Source: Ichthyophthirius multifiliis
Lineage: Eukaryota; Ciliophora; Oligohymenophorea; Hymenostomatida
Assembly (NCBI RefSeq): GCF_000220395.1
Contig: NW_004086321.1
Location: 50,468-114,467 of the forward strand
DNA: 64,000 nt
Direction of reading: 5' to 3'
Below the pieces are notes generated by a model. It was not told the DNA's origin and searched no databases. It worked only from the letters and a program-made list of their open reading frames with translations. How positions within the stretch are numbered: position 1 is the stretch's first letter; every line of letters starts with the position of its first letter. Shown in pieces: positions 25,790 through 39,773 of the stretch. A program made the translations under genes and the position numbers.

Positions 25790-28700
25790 TCAAAGTAAGA
25801 TATCACATTTATTAAATAATTCATTCATTTTAGATTATTTATTTTCATATTTACTATATAAAATAAAAAAGAAAATTTAATAAATATTATATTTTTTTAA
25901 TAATAAATAAAAATACTTATAAATAGAAATTAATCCTTTTGATAATTCCTAAATATTAACTTAGCTAATATCATATCTATTAGCAATTAATGTTTTTTCA
26001 ATATGAATATTAGTTTCTTAATTGACAACTTTTTATAGACATCTCATATCATTAATGTAATTTTTAGGCAGCATTTTTTTTAATCCTTTTAAATTCTTAT
26101 AATCAATTTTTTACTTTTTCTTTCTTTTATCCAAAGAAATATAATTTAACTAAATTTCTTAATTCCCTACTTTATAATTACTTCTTGCATTATTAGTATA
26201 AGGGAATATTTTTTAAGCAAATTATTTATTTAAGAATTAAGCAAGTCTTTTATTCATTTTATTATTATTTTTAGATTTATAATTGTTTTTTGTATTTTCT
26301 TATTAAATAGAATTTTAATTATTATTATTTTCTTCTTGTTATATATTATTTACATTTTTTATAGAATAATTGTTTTATTATAAATTTGTATTAATCAATT
26401 ATTTATTATTATTATTTATTTTTTATTATTTTTATTTAATACTTAGAATATTTTAAGAATTATGTTATGAATTATATTATTTATTTTTTTAATTTTTATT
26501 AACAGATTCATATTCATTTAATTAAACAAGCGATTTTTACCCGACTGTATGATTTTAATTTCCATTATCATTATTTTATATAATCTTTTCTTTTGTGTAT
26601 TCAGACTATAATTTTAATTTATCTTTTTAAGCAATTAAATTATCTATTTATTTTTAAAGTTAACTATGATTTTTTTCTTGAATATTTTAAATAGATTATT
26701 ATTAATTTTAAAACTTTTCTCTTTTTTTTATTCTATTTATATTATCTTATACATCTTCCATTTTAATTTGATTTTTTAAAAAATCTATTTTATTATTTTC
26801 TATTTATTCTAATCTTTTTTATTCAGATTATTATATTGGTTATTTGCATTTCATACTATCATCTTCTTCGCAATTTTACTTTATTTTTTATATGATTTCT
26901 CCGTTTTTTAAACTTGAATATTGCCTTTCCATTTCTTTTTATTTTAATTTCCTTGTATATACATATCTTTTGCCATCTTTTGTTATTCTAATTATTCTTA
27001 TTATTGACTTTTTATCATTTCTTATAAAGCTAAAGCTTATTAAATTTTCAAAGCTTTCTTCTCTTACATTAATTTATGAATTTCTAATTATAATTTTAAT
27101 TTTTCTTCTTATTTTTATCTATTTAAATGTTTCTATTTTTCCTTTTATTCTTAAATATCTTATGAGTTTTAAAGATTTTATTATTAAATGGGTCGATTTT
27201 CTTATATTTTTTATTGAATTTAAGGAATAGGTTAATTATATTATTTATTCGAAAGATTATTAGTCTATTAACTTTCATTAATAGATTCATAGTCATTTAA
27301 TTAAGCAAGTGATTTTTACAAAATTTTAAAATCTTAATTTCCATTAATATTATTAATTTCTTAAATAATTTTTTATTTTTCTTTTTGGAATTCCGCCTAC
27401 AATTTTAATTTATCTTTTTAAGCATTTAAAATTTCAATTTATTTTTCAAGTTATCTTTTATTACTTTATTAAATTTTGAAATATATTTATTAATTTTTAA
27501 ATTCTTCTTATTTTTTTATTCTATTAATATTATCTAAAGCATCTTCCATTTTAGTTTGATTTTTTAAAAATATTATTTTATTATTTTCTATTTATTCTAA
27601 TCTTCTTTATTCAGCTTATTATATTTATTATTATATTTTATTATATTATTATATTGATTTTTAATTCTAAATACTATTCTCTTCTTCATAATTTTTCCTT
27701 ATTTTTTCTTCATTTTTTCTTCTTTTTAAACTTTCATTTTACCTTTCCAATTCTTTCCTTTTTTAACTTTCTTATATATACATGGTTTTTTGCATCTATT
27801 ATTATTCTAATAATTCTTATTATCTATTTTTTTTATTTCTTATAAAGCTTAAGTCTATTAAATTTCTAAATCTTTCTTTTCTTACATTAATCTATGAATT
27901 TATATTTATAATTTTAACTTCTCTGCTTATTATAATCTATTTAAATATTTCTATTTTTCCTTTTATTCCTAAATTTCTAATTATTATTAAAGGTTTTATT
28001 ATTAAATTTGTTGATTTTCTTATAATTTTCTTAATGACTTTTCTCTTTATTATTGATTTTGCATTTATTTAAGAGTATGTTATTCTTTACTTTTTTCTTC
28101 TAATTTTTTCAATTTTTCAATAGTTTTTTATTACATTTACAAATTATAAATCTAATTCTCAAGTTCGATTTCTTTAAGTTTTTTTTCTAATTTTTCTTTT
28201 TTAATTTATTTTTCTAAATCATTTTTTTAAGTTTAATATATAATTTATTATTTTCTTTATTTTAATTTTTCTTAAAAAATTTTTTCATTTTCTTCTGCCT
28301 TTTCTAACTCTCTTTATAATTCAATCTATTTTTAAATTTCTTTTTCCTATATTTTCTATTCTCTTATCTATCTATTATAATCATTTTCTTTTATTCTCTT
28401 CTCTTTTTCCTCTTCTCTTTTCTTTTCCATTTCTTAAATTCTTCTTTCTTTATCTATTTCTTTTAATCTTTAATTTTCAGTTTCCATTTTATTTCTAATC
28501 AAATATTCTATTTAATTTTTTTATTTCACTTTTAAAACTCTTAATTTTTATTATTCTTTTTCTTTTAATTCTTCTTAAGATAAATCATTTGAACGATTCA
28601 TTTAAGACATTCTTGATTTATTTTATTAATTATTTTATATTAATTATTATCTTAACTATTTGTTTATTTTTGTTAATTATTTTACTATAATTATATATTT

Positions 28701-29005
28701 TTACTTATGTAATCTCTTATATTGCATGTTTCCTTTTTTCAATATAATTTTCGTATTTTAAATCTATGTATTATTCGTATAAATGATTTGGAATATTTTT
28801 ATTTTTCCCTTTATATTCTAATTTTATTTGTTCTTTTGTTTTACTCCTTATATTTTCCATTGAATAACCTAACTAATTCATAGCATGTTGAGATATAGGA
28901 CTTTTTTTATTTTAAAGAAAATAAAAATTATGTTTAAAAATAGATATTTTTTTTCAATAACCTATTTATTTCATCTTAATCTTAGAAATTTAGTATTGAT
29001 ATCAT
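25790..29005 (-). CDS. Long coiled-coil protein with internal duplication
   Basis: Read on the minus strand from ATG 29005 (MISILNFQDQDEINR) through introns 28901-28961 and 28656-28704, a large exon 25917-28655, and a last intron 25854-25916, to TGA 25790-25792. The large exon is a heptad-rich Glu/Lys/Gln/Leu coiled coil. Two T5/T8 runs (A-runs on the coding strand) at 26936-26940 and 27827-27834 break the frame; adding one A at each gives 1,015 codons, fully open. Residues from the two halves align with each other (for example HKLMQEKK and HRLMQEKKDLE), showing an internal tandem duplication. The C-terminal 150 residues are not coiled coil and contain YINDMRCLQKVVNQETNIHI. Function unknown; such proteins are often cytoskeletal, basal-body or ciliary in ciliates (inference). 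Its 3' end converges on the Ca2+ channel gene. Confidence 0.75.
26500..28040 (-). repeat. Two-copy intragenic tandem duplication (about 780-bp unit)
   Basis: Copy A (about 26500-27225) and copy B (about 27280-28040) share long diverged blocks in the same order, for example TCATTTAATTAA followed by CAAG at 26516 and 27293, and matching blocks at 27050-27215 and 27870-28035. Both lie in the coiled-coil gene. Divergence shows the duplication is old. Confidence 0.75.
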
Positions 29006-29230
29006 ATTATTGTTAATTTTTTTATTTTTTTTATATTTAAATTATTATATTGTTTTTTTTGTAAAAGTAATGAAAAAAAAAGTTATTTATTTTTTAAGTT
29101 TTATTTTATTTTTATAAAAATAATGAAATTACATAATAATTATTATTAAAAAAATAAAATTAATTGCTTTTTAAATTTTAAATTTAAAAATAAAAATTTA
29201 TATAGATAATATTAATATATTTATTTAAAC

Positions 29231-29316
29231 TCAACATCTTAAATTTTTAACTTAAAATTATTATTTATATTAATTATTTACCTTAAATATTTATATATAA
29301 ATTAAGTAATTGATAA

Positions 29317-29362
<46 letters not shown>

Positions 29363-31528
29363 TTTACATTTATTTAAATACTATTTTATTTGATATTTGT
29401 TACTTAAATACTTTTACTTTTAGTTTTGCTTTTATATACTTAATTTAGATTCCTAGGACTTAAATTATCTAAATTTAAATCTTACAAATCATTTTAAAAT
29501 CCATATATATTTTATACTACTTATTTTTATTATTAAATATTTTATATAGAACATTAATTTCCCTAATTTTATTTCAAATGTAAATTTTTGAATTACATTT
29601 ATTAATTTAATTGTTAATAATTACAATTCTATATTTATAAATAATCGCTTTTTTAATTAAAATTTTAGCTTTTAATAATTTATACTAAATTTTAATTCTA
29701 AAAACTATATTATTATTAATAACATTTTTTATTTTAATTTAAATTAATTTATAAATATTGTTACTAATTAAACTGATTTTAATCATTTTCATTACTAAAA
29801 TCATTTTCAATTAATTTTTTATTTTATATGAAATCTTTTTCATAAACCAAGAAAGCAGTTTAAGTAAAAGCCCTTTAATTTAAATGCCATTTTCTTCTTT
29901 CTTTTTTAAAGTTATTACTTATATTACTACTTTAAATATCTGAAAAGTCGTCTTTTTTCTAAAAACAACTTGAAGATAAACCGCAACAATATTTATTATT
30001 TTTTTAAATATTTAATTTTGTTTGTTTTTCATACAAATTCCATAATTCATCTTCATTTTCTATTATATCTACACTTTTATTAAAGTCTTATTAACATTAA
30101 ATCTATATTTAATTTACTGATAACTATTACTATTATTATTACTATTATTATTACTATTATTACTATAATTATTATTATTATTATTAGGCTATAAATTGGA
30201 TTTAATAATTTTGTTTTTTAATTTCTTATTGATATTTCTCTATTGACTTTTATTATTCTTATAATATTTTGTTTTGCATTTCCAATTATGTCATATAATA
30301 TTATTGTATTTTTTATGTTAATTATTTGTCTATTTTTTTTCTTAAGCATCATCTTTTATATTATTGATACGATTTTCAGCACTTATATTTAAATTTATAC
30401 TCTTATAACTTTTATTATTATCAATATCATTTATTTATATATTATCTTTATTTATTTAATTATGTAAAAATATTAGTTATTACTTTGCTCTATATTATTA
30501 AATGTTGGACTTTTTGATGTTGTACTTGATTTAGTATGGTCATTTTATTAAATTTAATTATTATTTTATACATACTATTAAATATTAAATAAATTTATAT
30601 TTTGATAAAAATAAAAATAAAAATTACAGATTTATTATAAAAACTAATTTAATATTATGTTAACATTATTAATTCTATTGACAATTATTATTCTTATAAT
30701 ATTTGTTTTGCATTTCCAATTATGTCATATAATATTATTGTATTTTTTATGTTAATTATTTGTCTATTTTTTTTCTTAAGCATCATCTTTTATATTATTG
30801 ATACGATTTTCAGCACTTATATTTAAATTTATACTCTTATAACTTTTATTATTATCAATATCATTTATTTATATATTATCTTTATTTATTTAATTATGTA
30901 AAAAATATTAGTTATTACTTTGCTCTATATTATTAAATGTTGGACTTTTTGATGTTGTACTTGATTTAGTATGGTCATTTTATTAAATTTAATTATTATT
31001 TTATACATACTATTAAATATTAAATAAATTTATATTTTGATAAAAAATAAAAATAAAAAATTACAGATTTATTATAAAAACTAATTTAATATTTATGTTA
31101 ACATTATTAATTTTTTTGATAATTAAGTAAATTTTTTAATTGTTTATATTCTAAGTCTCTTATATTTGATTATATTTAAATAGCATAATCTTGTATATTA
31201 CTATTTTTGTTTAAATTATATTATATATAATTATAATTAAATACATATTTTTGTCTATAGATTTTACTTTTAAACAACAATTATTATTATTCACTTAGTA
31301 ATCTTTTTTATTTAAATTTATTTCTGGATTTTTTTAAAATATCCTTGTGATATTATTCTTTTATTTTTTTTATAGTAAAATATTTCATTAAAATAATTGA
31401 AATTGTTTTTTTTTAAATACTATTTTTTAAGGCAAATATTATGTTTCGTTTTTTTTATAGTTTTAATAATATTTTACATTCGTGATTTTTCTAAGAGATG
31501 TTTGAGATGAACTATTATTTAATTTCAT
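29231..31528 (-). CDS. Repeat-containing hypothetical protein, frame-broken
   Basis: Coding-like minus-strand sequence from ATG 31528 (MKLNNSSSQTSLRKITN) to TGA 29231-29233. No single frame covers it. Frame changes occur at A-runs, and TA repeats near 29320-29358 may be an intron. Readable stretches include a block with KSSTTSKSPTFNNIEQSNNQ, a central SVDIIENEDELWNLYEKQTK, and CCGLSSSCFQKKDDFSDIQS. The protein is Asn/Gln/Ser-rich with no known domain. It contains the 435-bp tandem duplication described separately, so about 140 residues are present twice. I do not recognise the family, and the model (starts, introns, exact frame) is uncertain. Confidence 0.5.
29318..29358. repeat. TA dinucleotide tract
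   Basis: Perfect TA repeat within the 3' part of the minus-strand hypothetical gene, possibly in an intron. Confidence 0.8.
30240..31110 (-). repeat. Near-identical 435-bp tandem duplication
   Basis: Copy 1 spans 30240-30674 and copy 2 30675-31110, both beginning CTATTGAC. They appear identical over most of their length. Apart from a 4-bp patch just after the shared start (TTTT versus AATT) and the right-hand boundary, every difference I found is one extra or missing base in an A or T run (for example TGTAAAAATATT versus TGTAAAAAATATT). The duplication lies in coding sequence and adds about 140 residues. Confidence 0.9.
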
Positions 31529-31812
31529 AATTTAAAAATTAAAACTTCTAATAATTACTCGAAAATTAATTTATTTATTTTTTTAAAAAAAAAAAAAAAC
31601 ATATAAAAAATTTTTAAATTAATTTTTTTTTTTTTTTAAAAAAAAAAAATATAATAATAATTATAAACAATAACAAAAAAGTAATTACATTATTAAAGGA
31701 ATAAAACAGAAACAAAAAAAAATAATTTTAAAAAACACATTAAAAATTAAAAATAAATTTAATATTTTTTATTCATATTAAAAACAAGGGAAAAATAAAC
31801 TCTAAAAAACTT

Positions 31813-34800
31813 TCATTAAATTCCAAAAGAATTCATAAATTGTAAAACAGGAACATTAAAATAATCACTTTTTTCTAACTCTTTGTCAACAATTTATTTA
31901 ATATTTTAAATTTTAAGTTAAATATCAACTGAAAGTTCATTTTTTTCCCTTCACAAACATAAAATAAATTAAAATATATAATATAAATTAAAAAAAAATA
32001 CTATATGCTTAACTCGAACATAGACTAAAGAGCTTAAAGTTAATCATTAAAGAATTTATTTGTAATTCTAAGCTCGTAGTTTTTTAATAAACTGAATCCA
32101 AAAGTGAATGAATCAATTTCATTTTCATCAACTAATTCCATTTATTATTTATATCTAATTAAATTCTTCAAACAGAAAATAACACCGTTTCTAATATTAA
32201 TAAAGTTATCTTCTTAACAGAACTTACATTATAAAATATTTTTTTATTTTTCATTTTATTAACTATCGCTATTTTCACTTTCATATTTAAAACATCCTGT
32301 AAAAAGTTAGCTTTTTTTACATGATTTACATATTAAATTAACCTAAGGCATATATTTTTATAAATAAATACGTCTCATATCTTTATTTTGGTGTCCTTAT
32401 TCTTCTATATTTTCTTTAGTTTATACTACAGTATACTTTATAGCAAAAATACTTGCTACTTAAGAAATATTTATATTTTCGATTACTTCTAATTATCTTT
32501 TTATAGGTTCAAAAATTTAATATTTCTTATAATATTCTAAGTCTATTTCTAAGGTATCTTTTTGGTCATTATATTCTTTAGGACTGAAAGCCTTATCAAT
32601 TAATTTACTCTATATTTTTATTTTTGTTAAATAAACTTTCTTTTTTTTGTTTTAAATTACCGATTAATTTTTACAAATTATATAATTTATAATATGCCCA
32701 ACTAAAGATTAAGGATCTAACCCCTTTTCCGTAATCATTCTAGACGCAACTTCTACATGAGGAATGTTTTTTTCTCCATACTAATCTATTCTTTTAGTAA
32801 GTTTTTTCGTAATATAATAATCACTTGGTTTTATTCTTTTCTCATCAATTTCTTTATCTTTTAACAAAAAATAAAATAAAAATAAAAAAATAAAAATACT
32901 TAATTCAGTTAAATAAGTAATAATATTTTCCTAGACTTGTTCACTAGATTTACTATTTAAAATGATATCCAAAACTTTGTTTCCTGCATCTCTTGATATT
33001 TATGACCAATCTCTTCTAACAATATCAATACCTTAAAAAATAAATAAAAAAAGTTAAAAAAATAAATCATAAACAAACCTTTTAATTCTTTAACAGTGAT
33101 TTCCTAAATATTTTTATTTTAATAAGCCTCTTCCCAATTACAAACTTTTAAAGTAGCATATTTCTTCTTTTTAATAAGCAACATATTTTTAAATACCCCG
33201 TCAATATCTAATTACAATTTTTTATATTATTTATTAGCCTCAATCTTAATTTTAAGGGCAATTTTAATAGCCTCACATAGATCCTAAGTATTAGGTCTAA
33301 TCATTAAACTATCAGTATCTCCATAAATCACATTATATCCCATGTCTTCTACTATTTTTTTAGAACTAAAAAGTACTTCTCTACCTTTACTAGTAATAAA
33401 AGCTGCTATAGGCATAGCATAAAATCTCGAAGAGGAAAAACCTAAACACCCATATATGGAATTAGCTACTAATTTAAATGCTTTTTATTTTATGTCTAGT
33501 GTTTCTTTTTCTAATTAATCTTTCGCGTTTTTTAATTAATTTTTTACTTTTTTTCTTTAATCGACTAAATCTCTCAATATTCCTGGCAAAACAGCTATAT
33601 ATTTCACTTTTTCGATCTAAGCAATTTGATCGTCATTTTATTAATCTTATTAAATATCATTATATTATTCTTCTTCTTCTTAATTATTTTATATTATTTA
33701 TTCATTTAAATCTTTCTTATTCTTTATGAATATCTACATTTATTATTCTAAGCTAAGAGATTTTCTTGTTGCTGTAGTAAAGCACACATTAAATTCTTAT
33801 ATAATAGATGGATATAAGGAGTTAAAATCCAAAAGTACTATATATTCATTATAAAGCCCTTTTTAAGGTTCAAAAACTTAACCTCCTTTGAATTTTTGTT
33901 TTTTTTATTTTCCTTATTATTATTAACTTCCAGTATTTTCACTTAATTTTAGTTACATTTTTTTCTTATATTAAAAATTCAAGTTTTTAAAATTATCAGG
34001 GTAAACATAATTAAGCTTATTTTTTTTTATTTTTTTTGTTAATAATTAAATAATATTTATTTAGAAAAAAAAGTTACTTCATAAAATTTATGCAAAAGAA
34101 GCATTTCATTCCTCTCTGCTCTTTAATTTTATAAAGACCCAATCCATTAATTTCCACAAATAATAGTCAATTATTTAGTCAATTAAATAATTTATAAATG
34201 ATACATAATTTTCAAAGCATACTCATTATCTAAATATGTATCTTCAACAATTGAATTAACTAAAAAATTAGTTGCAAATTTTTTTTCGTAATCTTTTTAA
34301 TCAACTCTAGTTCTATAAAAAAACAAAAAAAACTTAAAATAAAAAAAACTTAAAAAAAAAAAAAAAAAATTCTTTACATTTCTTTATCAAAAATCTTCTT
34401 TGCTAAATGTTCTATAGTATACTCGACTGAATTAAGAAATTCTTAACAACTTAATAAAGTATCCACAATAAGTCTTCCTTTTAAAATCTATCTACATTTT
34501 TACATTGCATTTCCATACTTAGGGATCTCATTACTACCTACATTAATTAATTTAGATAAATAAACCCATTTTTAAAGTCCTCTTTCTTTAATTCTATTAC
34601 AAATAATATCTAACAATGTCTAATAAAGATCATGTCCAACTACAATATCAGGATCTAGTTCATTAAATTTATTCAGAAAATTTTCTAATAGCACCATTTC
34701 ACTTTAACAAAAAACCGTTTATTTATCCAAAACTCCTTTCTAGAATACTGAATCTTATTTTTTTTGATTATTTGGATGACAAACAAATGCTATTTTTTAA

Positions 34801-36577
34801 TAATTTTGCATTTCTTTTACAATACTGTTATCTATATTAACATTTTAATTAAACTTCATAGTAAGAATAAAAATTTCCTTTTTATATTCTTTCTTATTCC
34901 CCTTCAAATCTATTCTATTGACACTTTTTAAACCCAAAGAAACTACTGAAAAAACCGGCGAATTTTTTTATCCCTCCAAAACCTAAATATTAGTATTTAT
35001 ACTATAGTCTATTTTGAATTCTAATTTCCTATTGCTGATTAAGTTTGGTGTATTTTTTATATTTCGCATTTTCACCCAACAAGGGCCTTTAATTCTTTTT
35101 TAAATCAGGAAACTTTCTAAACTACTATATGTGCTTCCTATACAATAATTGAAAGTTTTACCTTTTACATCTGGATCTAAGCTTTCAAATTCATAAGAAG
35201 TCATTATTTAGTACCATTTCTAGTTTCCTTTAGGTATAGGAAGTTCAAAAGCGTAATTTTTTTAGACAAACTAACCCACAAAGTCGACTTTTTTGGACAT
35301 TTTTTGTGCGTTTTTAAAAATTTAATGTACTTCGTTCTTTATTTCTTCTTCTGTTATTTATTCGGAAGAAGGCAATAAATAATAATATCGGATAATATTT
35401 TCTATTTCAATTGTACATGAATGATATTTATTTAACTAAGGGTCTTTGACTTTACCAAAAGCATATATTTTTCCTGGCTTAACTACATTATCATAATAAT
35501 AATCATATAAATAAACATCTAAAGAGCCATCTTCTGCATTTTTAAAATAATTTATATCTGTTGGCTAACTTATTATAGTCTAATTAATTTATTATATTGT
35601 TTAAGAATTTATTTAGAGTTTTATTTAATTTTATTCATTTACATTTTTTTATTTTTCTTCCTATAAATTTTTTGATATTTTCGATAAATATTCTTCAAAT
35701 TATTATATTGAATTTGTACCTTCATCTTCGGAAATATCATTTTTTTTGTCATTTTTTTAAACGTTATTAGATTATGCTATTTCTTTTTATTATTATTATT
35801 GTATATTATGTTATTATTATTTATTTTAAGAAGATTATGTTTACTATAATTATTATTATTAAATTTAAAATTATTATTTAGTTTAGGATTATTATTTCAT
35901 ATAAGATTATTATATATATTATTATTATTATTATTCTTACATTAAATTATCCTCTTCTTCTTCCATTAATTTTTATTCTTCTTATTCTATTTTTTTCTTT
36001 CTTTCTATTTAGTTTATTAAATTTTCAACATCTAATTCTTCTAATTTCTTATTTGTTGTTTTATGTTATTTTGGGTCTGCGAAAGCTTTTGTTGTATTTG
36101 TGTAATTTAAAATAGTGTTTTTGGTTTTTTTCTTTGTATTATTAACTAAAAATTCATCATTTTCTTCATCAATTTCTTAATATTCTTTATATTTCTTCTT
36201 ATCTATAATTATTTTTCAATTATTTATGTTTTTAATATATATTTTCAGATTTTTTTTTATTTTTATTTACATTTTTTATCATCTAATTTTTTTTATTTAA
36301 TATAAAACAAATTTATAATTTATTAATTTACCATATTAATCATCAATAAAGTCATTTTCTTATTCTTCTTAAACTTCGTCATTTTCATAAGAATCATCAT
36401 TAATTAATTATTTTTTCTTTTTTTCTCTCTTTCAAAAATAGAAATTTGAAAATGTAATTGATTTTGATATATAAAAATATTTAATTTTTTGTTTACTTTT
36501 TAAATATCTTTCTGAACTTATTTATTTAATTGTGCTAATCTTGATTTTTTATCTAAATTTTCTATGTTTTTTATCAT
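31813..36577 (-). CDS. POLA1: DNA polymerase alpha catalytic subunit
   Basis: Family B replicative polymerase that extends the RNA primer made by primase. Motif [13 protein letters not shown] (near 33800-33829), motif [15 protein letters not shown], and motif C YGDTDS (33308-33325) are intact; SKGREVLF lies between B and C. The N-terminal side has [20 protein letters not shown] and an exonuclease-like region with DPDIVVGHD that looks degenerate, as usual for Pol alpha (no proofreading). C-terminal Cys-rich motifs CKSCKK and CKFCQED form the zinc modules that bind the B subunit. [20 protein letters not shown] matches the Pol alpha thumb region. Several short introns interrupt the gene; the last is 31949-32001. 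The start ATG 36577 leads into a charged, disordered N-terminus ([13 protein letters not shown]). The end is TGA 31813-31815. Assignment to Pol alpha rather than delta rests on the motif B/C context, the degenerate exonuclease and the zinc region. Confidence 0.92.
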
Positions 36578-37708
36578 TTTTTGTAATATAATAATTTAAT
36601 TTATTTTCTTTTTAAAAAAAAGGTTTTTCTTTAATAAAATTATATTTTAAATATTAAAAAAATTGAAATACATAAAAAAAAAAGTGAATTATTATCGGCG
36701 CATAAATGTAATAATTTTTTTCGCGCTTTAAATTAAAATAATAAAAAAAAATATTTAATAAATTAATAAGAAAACTAATTTAAATAAATAAAATCTATTT
36801 TTTATTATTTTTAATTCTAAAATAAAAAAAAAAAAAGAATTTTTATAAATAATTGTTTTTTTAATTAATTTTTGGTAATATATATTACTTCTTTATTTTG
36901 ATTTACAAATTTTAATTTCCATCATTATAATTAATATTATGTATGAAGTTAATACATATAGTTATTTTTATTACTAATATATGAAAAATAAATAAACAAA
37001 TGAATTAAAAAAAAAATTAATTCTTTTTTAAGTAAAATAAAAAAATGAAATGAACCCTAGCAAAACAAATTACTTAAATAAAAACAAGCCTTTAAACCTT
37101 TTGTTTTTAATGATCAATATAATTGTTTCATTTAAGAATTTCATATTTAAATAGATTATTACAAATTTAATTTCTTTTTAAATGTCATTAAAATATAAAA
37201 TATTTATATATATATAGCAGATATAAATCAATTTATATAAAAATTTAAACTTTAAATGTACAACTTTATTACATTTAGAAAACAAAAAAAACTTATTAGG
37301 ATTAAGTAATAATTTATATTGAAAGTCTTAAAAATAAAAACAAAAACAAAAACAAAATCAAAATCATTATTTTGATTCCAAAAAAAATTAGTTTATTTTC
37401 TTTATATATTAATTATTTTTTTGTTTATTTTAATATAAAAAATAGTATGAACTTTTATAAAAATAAAAACAAATTCAGATTAAAAATGGTTTATAAGAAT
37501 ATAAATATAAAAAGAAACATTTTTTAATTTTTTTTATGTAAAAACACAATAATAGAAACTCTTAAATTTATATAAATCAAAAATAATTAATAATAGCATA
37601 TATATAATTTTTAAAAAAAAAGATTCATTCATATAAATATAAATTTTTTAAGTCAAAAAAAATTAAAAAATATATAAAAAAAAAATAAAAAAACTTTTTT
37701 TATTTATT
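36578..37708. other. Gene-free divergent spacer
   Basis: About 1.1 kb between the divergent Pol alpha and SANT-protein genes. Mostly A/T. A slightly GC-richer island lies at 37050-37110 (GAACCCTAGCAAAAC and AAGCCTTTAAACC), for which I have no explanation. Otherwise nothing seen. Confidence 0.5.
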
Positions 37709-39292
37709 ATGACTGAAAAAATCAATAAAATAAATATAAATCATTTTAGTTAACCTATTTTATAAAAAAAATTAAATTGAATGATATTCAAAATCAAAAT
37801 AATTCATAAAATATAATATAAAACTAAGGAATGGAAGTCTTAAAGTAACTAAAAAATATTGCTTCTTTGGGAAATAAATAGTAAAAACATATATTTTTAT
37901 TTTTACATTTTCTATAATTTAATATCCTTATATACCCTTTATATTTTATTTTTTTATTTATTAATATTACATATAGCAATTTAACATAAGAATCCTAAAG
38001 ATCTTTACAATATATAAAAAAATATAAATAAAACTCCATGGATTTAATAATAAACGAAGAAATATTATAAGGGTAAAACTATATATAAAAAATAAAAATA
38101 TAAATATAAGACATTAAAAAAAAATATATAAATCTGAAAAAAAAAAAAAAAAAAACATTCTTTATCATTAATTAATAATTTCAATTAAATATTTTTTGCT
38201 TTTTATAAATTGCTGATAAAAATATAAATATTATATATAAGTTTTTTTTTTTTTTTTTATTTTTTCATATATATTTTTTTTTATTAATATTTTTTTTTAT
38301 TTTTTATTAAAAATCAAGATAAAGCGATAGCCAAGAAGTTAATCCGTTAATATTTACAAAAAAATAAACTAATCTTTTAAGGTAAAGCAAGTAAACGCCT
38401 TAATGGATGATAGCATTTGAAAACTATTTAAATATAGTTTGCTAGATGTATTATAAAAAAATTTTAATATAAAAGATCTACTAATAATTCCAGGAGAAAA
38501 CAAAGATTTTAATCCTTAAAGCATATAAAATGAATAATGTAACTTAGAGAAAAAAAAAGAGGACGAAAAATAAATATAAAGCAAACATTAAATAGTTAAG
38601 GGACTAAAAATAACAATGAAATATTAAATTGGACATCAGAAAATATTAATAATTCAAATTCAAAAAATGAAAAAAAGAATGGTAAAACTTCAGAAAAAAA
38701 TGAAGAAAAGCAAAACAATATACTTTTTTAAAATGATATTTAATTGGGCATACTTGATTAATTATTGAATCCATTAAAGACGGATTACGTGTTTGGTAAT
38801 TTTATTTTAATTATTATTAATTTTTTGTAATATTTTTTATTTTATTTTTTAATTAATTAATTTAATATTAAATGATAAGATTACTACTATATGAAAAAAA
38901 AAAAAAACTATAATAATAAATTAATAGTATACTAATATATTTATATTTAAACATAATATAGATTTAATTTATAATTATTAATTTTTTTTAAATTTTATTA
39001 ATTTATTTTTTATGTATTAAACACATAAAAAAAAAGAATTATGGAATCCGAAAGAAATAGCAATTTTCGAATGTGCCATTTGTAAATTTGGCAAATAATT
39101 TGGATTTATTTCTTCATTAGTATATAAAAAAAATATATGCTAAATTAATTAAATATATTATTTTAGATTGGCACTAAAAATCATAGAGATGTATTTTAAT
39201 TTTATTTATTTTGGAAATTTACATCACATTATAAAATATGGAAATAATATAAAGGTATAATTAATAGAAATAATTATTCAAATTTAATATGA
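37709..39292 (+). CDS. SANT/Myb-domain nuclear protein
   Basis: The C-terminal exons encode a SANT domain: LWNPKEIAIFECAICKFGKQ, then FGFISSL, a 47-bp-class intron, and IGTKNHRDVFQFYLFWKFTS followed by HYKIWKQY. The spaced Trp/Phe residues and the IGTK..VFQFYLFWK block match the SANT of the ELM2-SANT group (MIER, MTA, RCOR), which scaffold histone deacetylase complexes. Upstream exons are Asn/Lys-rich. A block ending NDIQLGILDQLL NPLKTDYVF precedes a long intron and could be an ELM2-like remnant (inference). The frame breaks once at an A8 run (37764-37771), repaired by one A. Several introns are needed; the large one runs from about 38796 to about 39018. TGA at 39290-39292. The SANT part is solid, the N-terminal exon structure is approximate. 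Confidence 0.7.
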
Positions 39293-39773
39293 ATATATAA
39301 ATATATATATAAAAGTATTATAAAAAAATATTCTAAATTTTTTTATAGTTTTACATTTTATACCTTTATTTTTTATTAAATAGATTATTTTATAATATAA
39401 AAAATATTTATATATAATTAATTTAAATTTTAAAAATTAATAAAAATATTTATTATATTATATTATTATTTATATTTTAAATAAAAAGAAATATAAATGA
39501 TATTTTTTTAAAAAGTTGGATATTAAATATTATATATTTAAATTTTAAGTTATTAAAATATTTATTTATGTCCTTTTTTCTTTTTTGACACAGATAATAT
39601 TATATTTTATTTACTTATTTTTATAAATATTTGCAATAAAGCAATTTGGTTTATTTTTTTCTTAAAAAAAAAAAAAAAAAAAAAAATATAATAAATAGTT
39701 GAATTATACTAAAAAGAAATCATCTGTGAAAAAGATATTTATTTTAAATAAAAATTATATATTTCATTCATCA
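39293..39773. other. Convergent AT-rich spacer
   Basis: Tail-to-tail spacer with long A- and T-runs (for example A24 near 39665). No coding or RNA signal seen. Confidence 0.55.

Noticed and set aside
26844-28072. Several + strand hydrophobic frames that resemble duplicated membrane proteins
   Set aside because: They are reverse-complement shadows of the Glu/Lys-rich coiled coil on the minus strand; their similarity to each other reflects the internal duplication.
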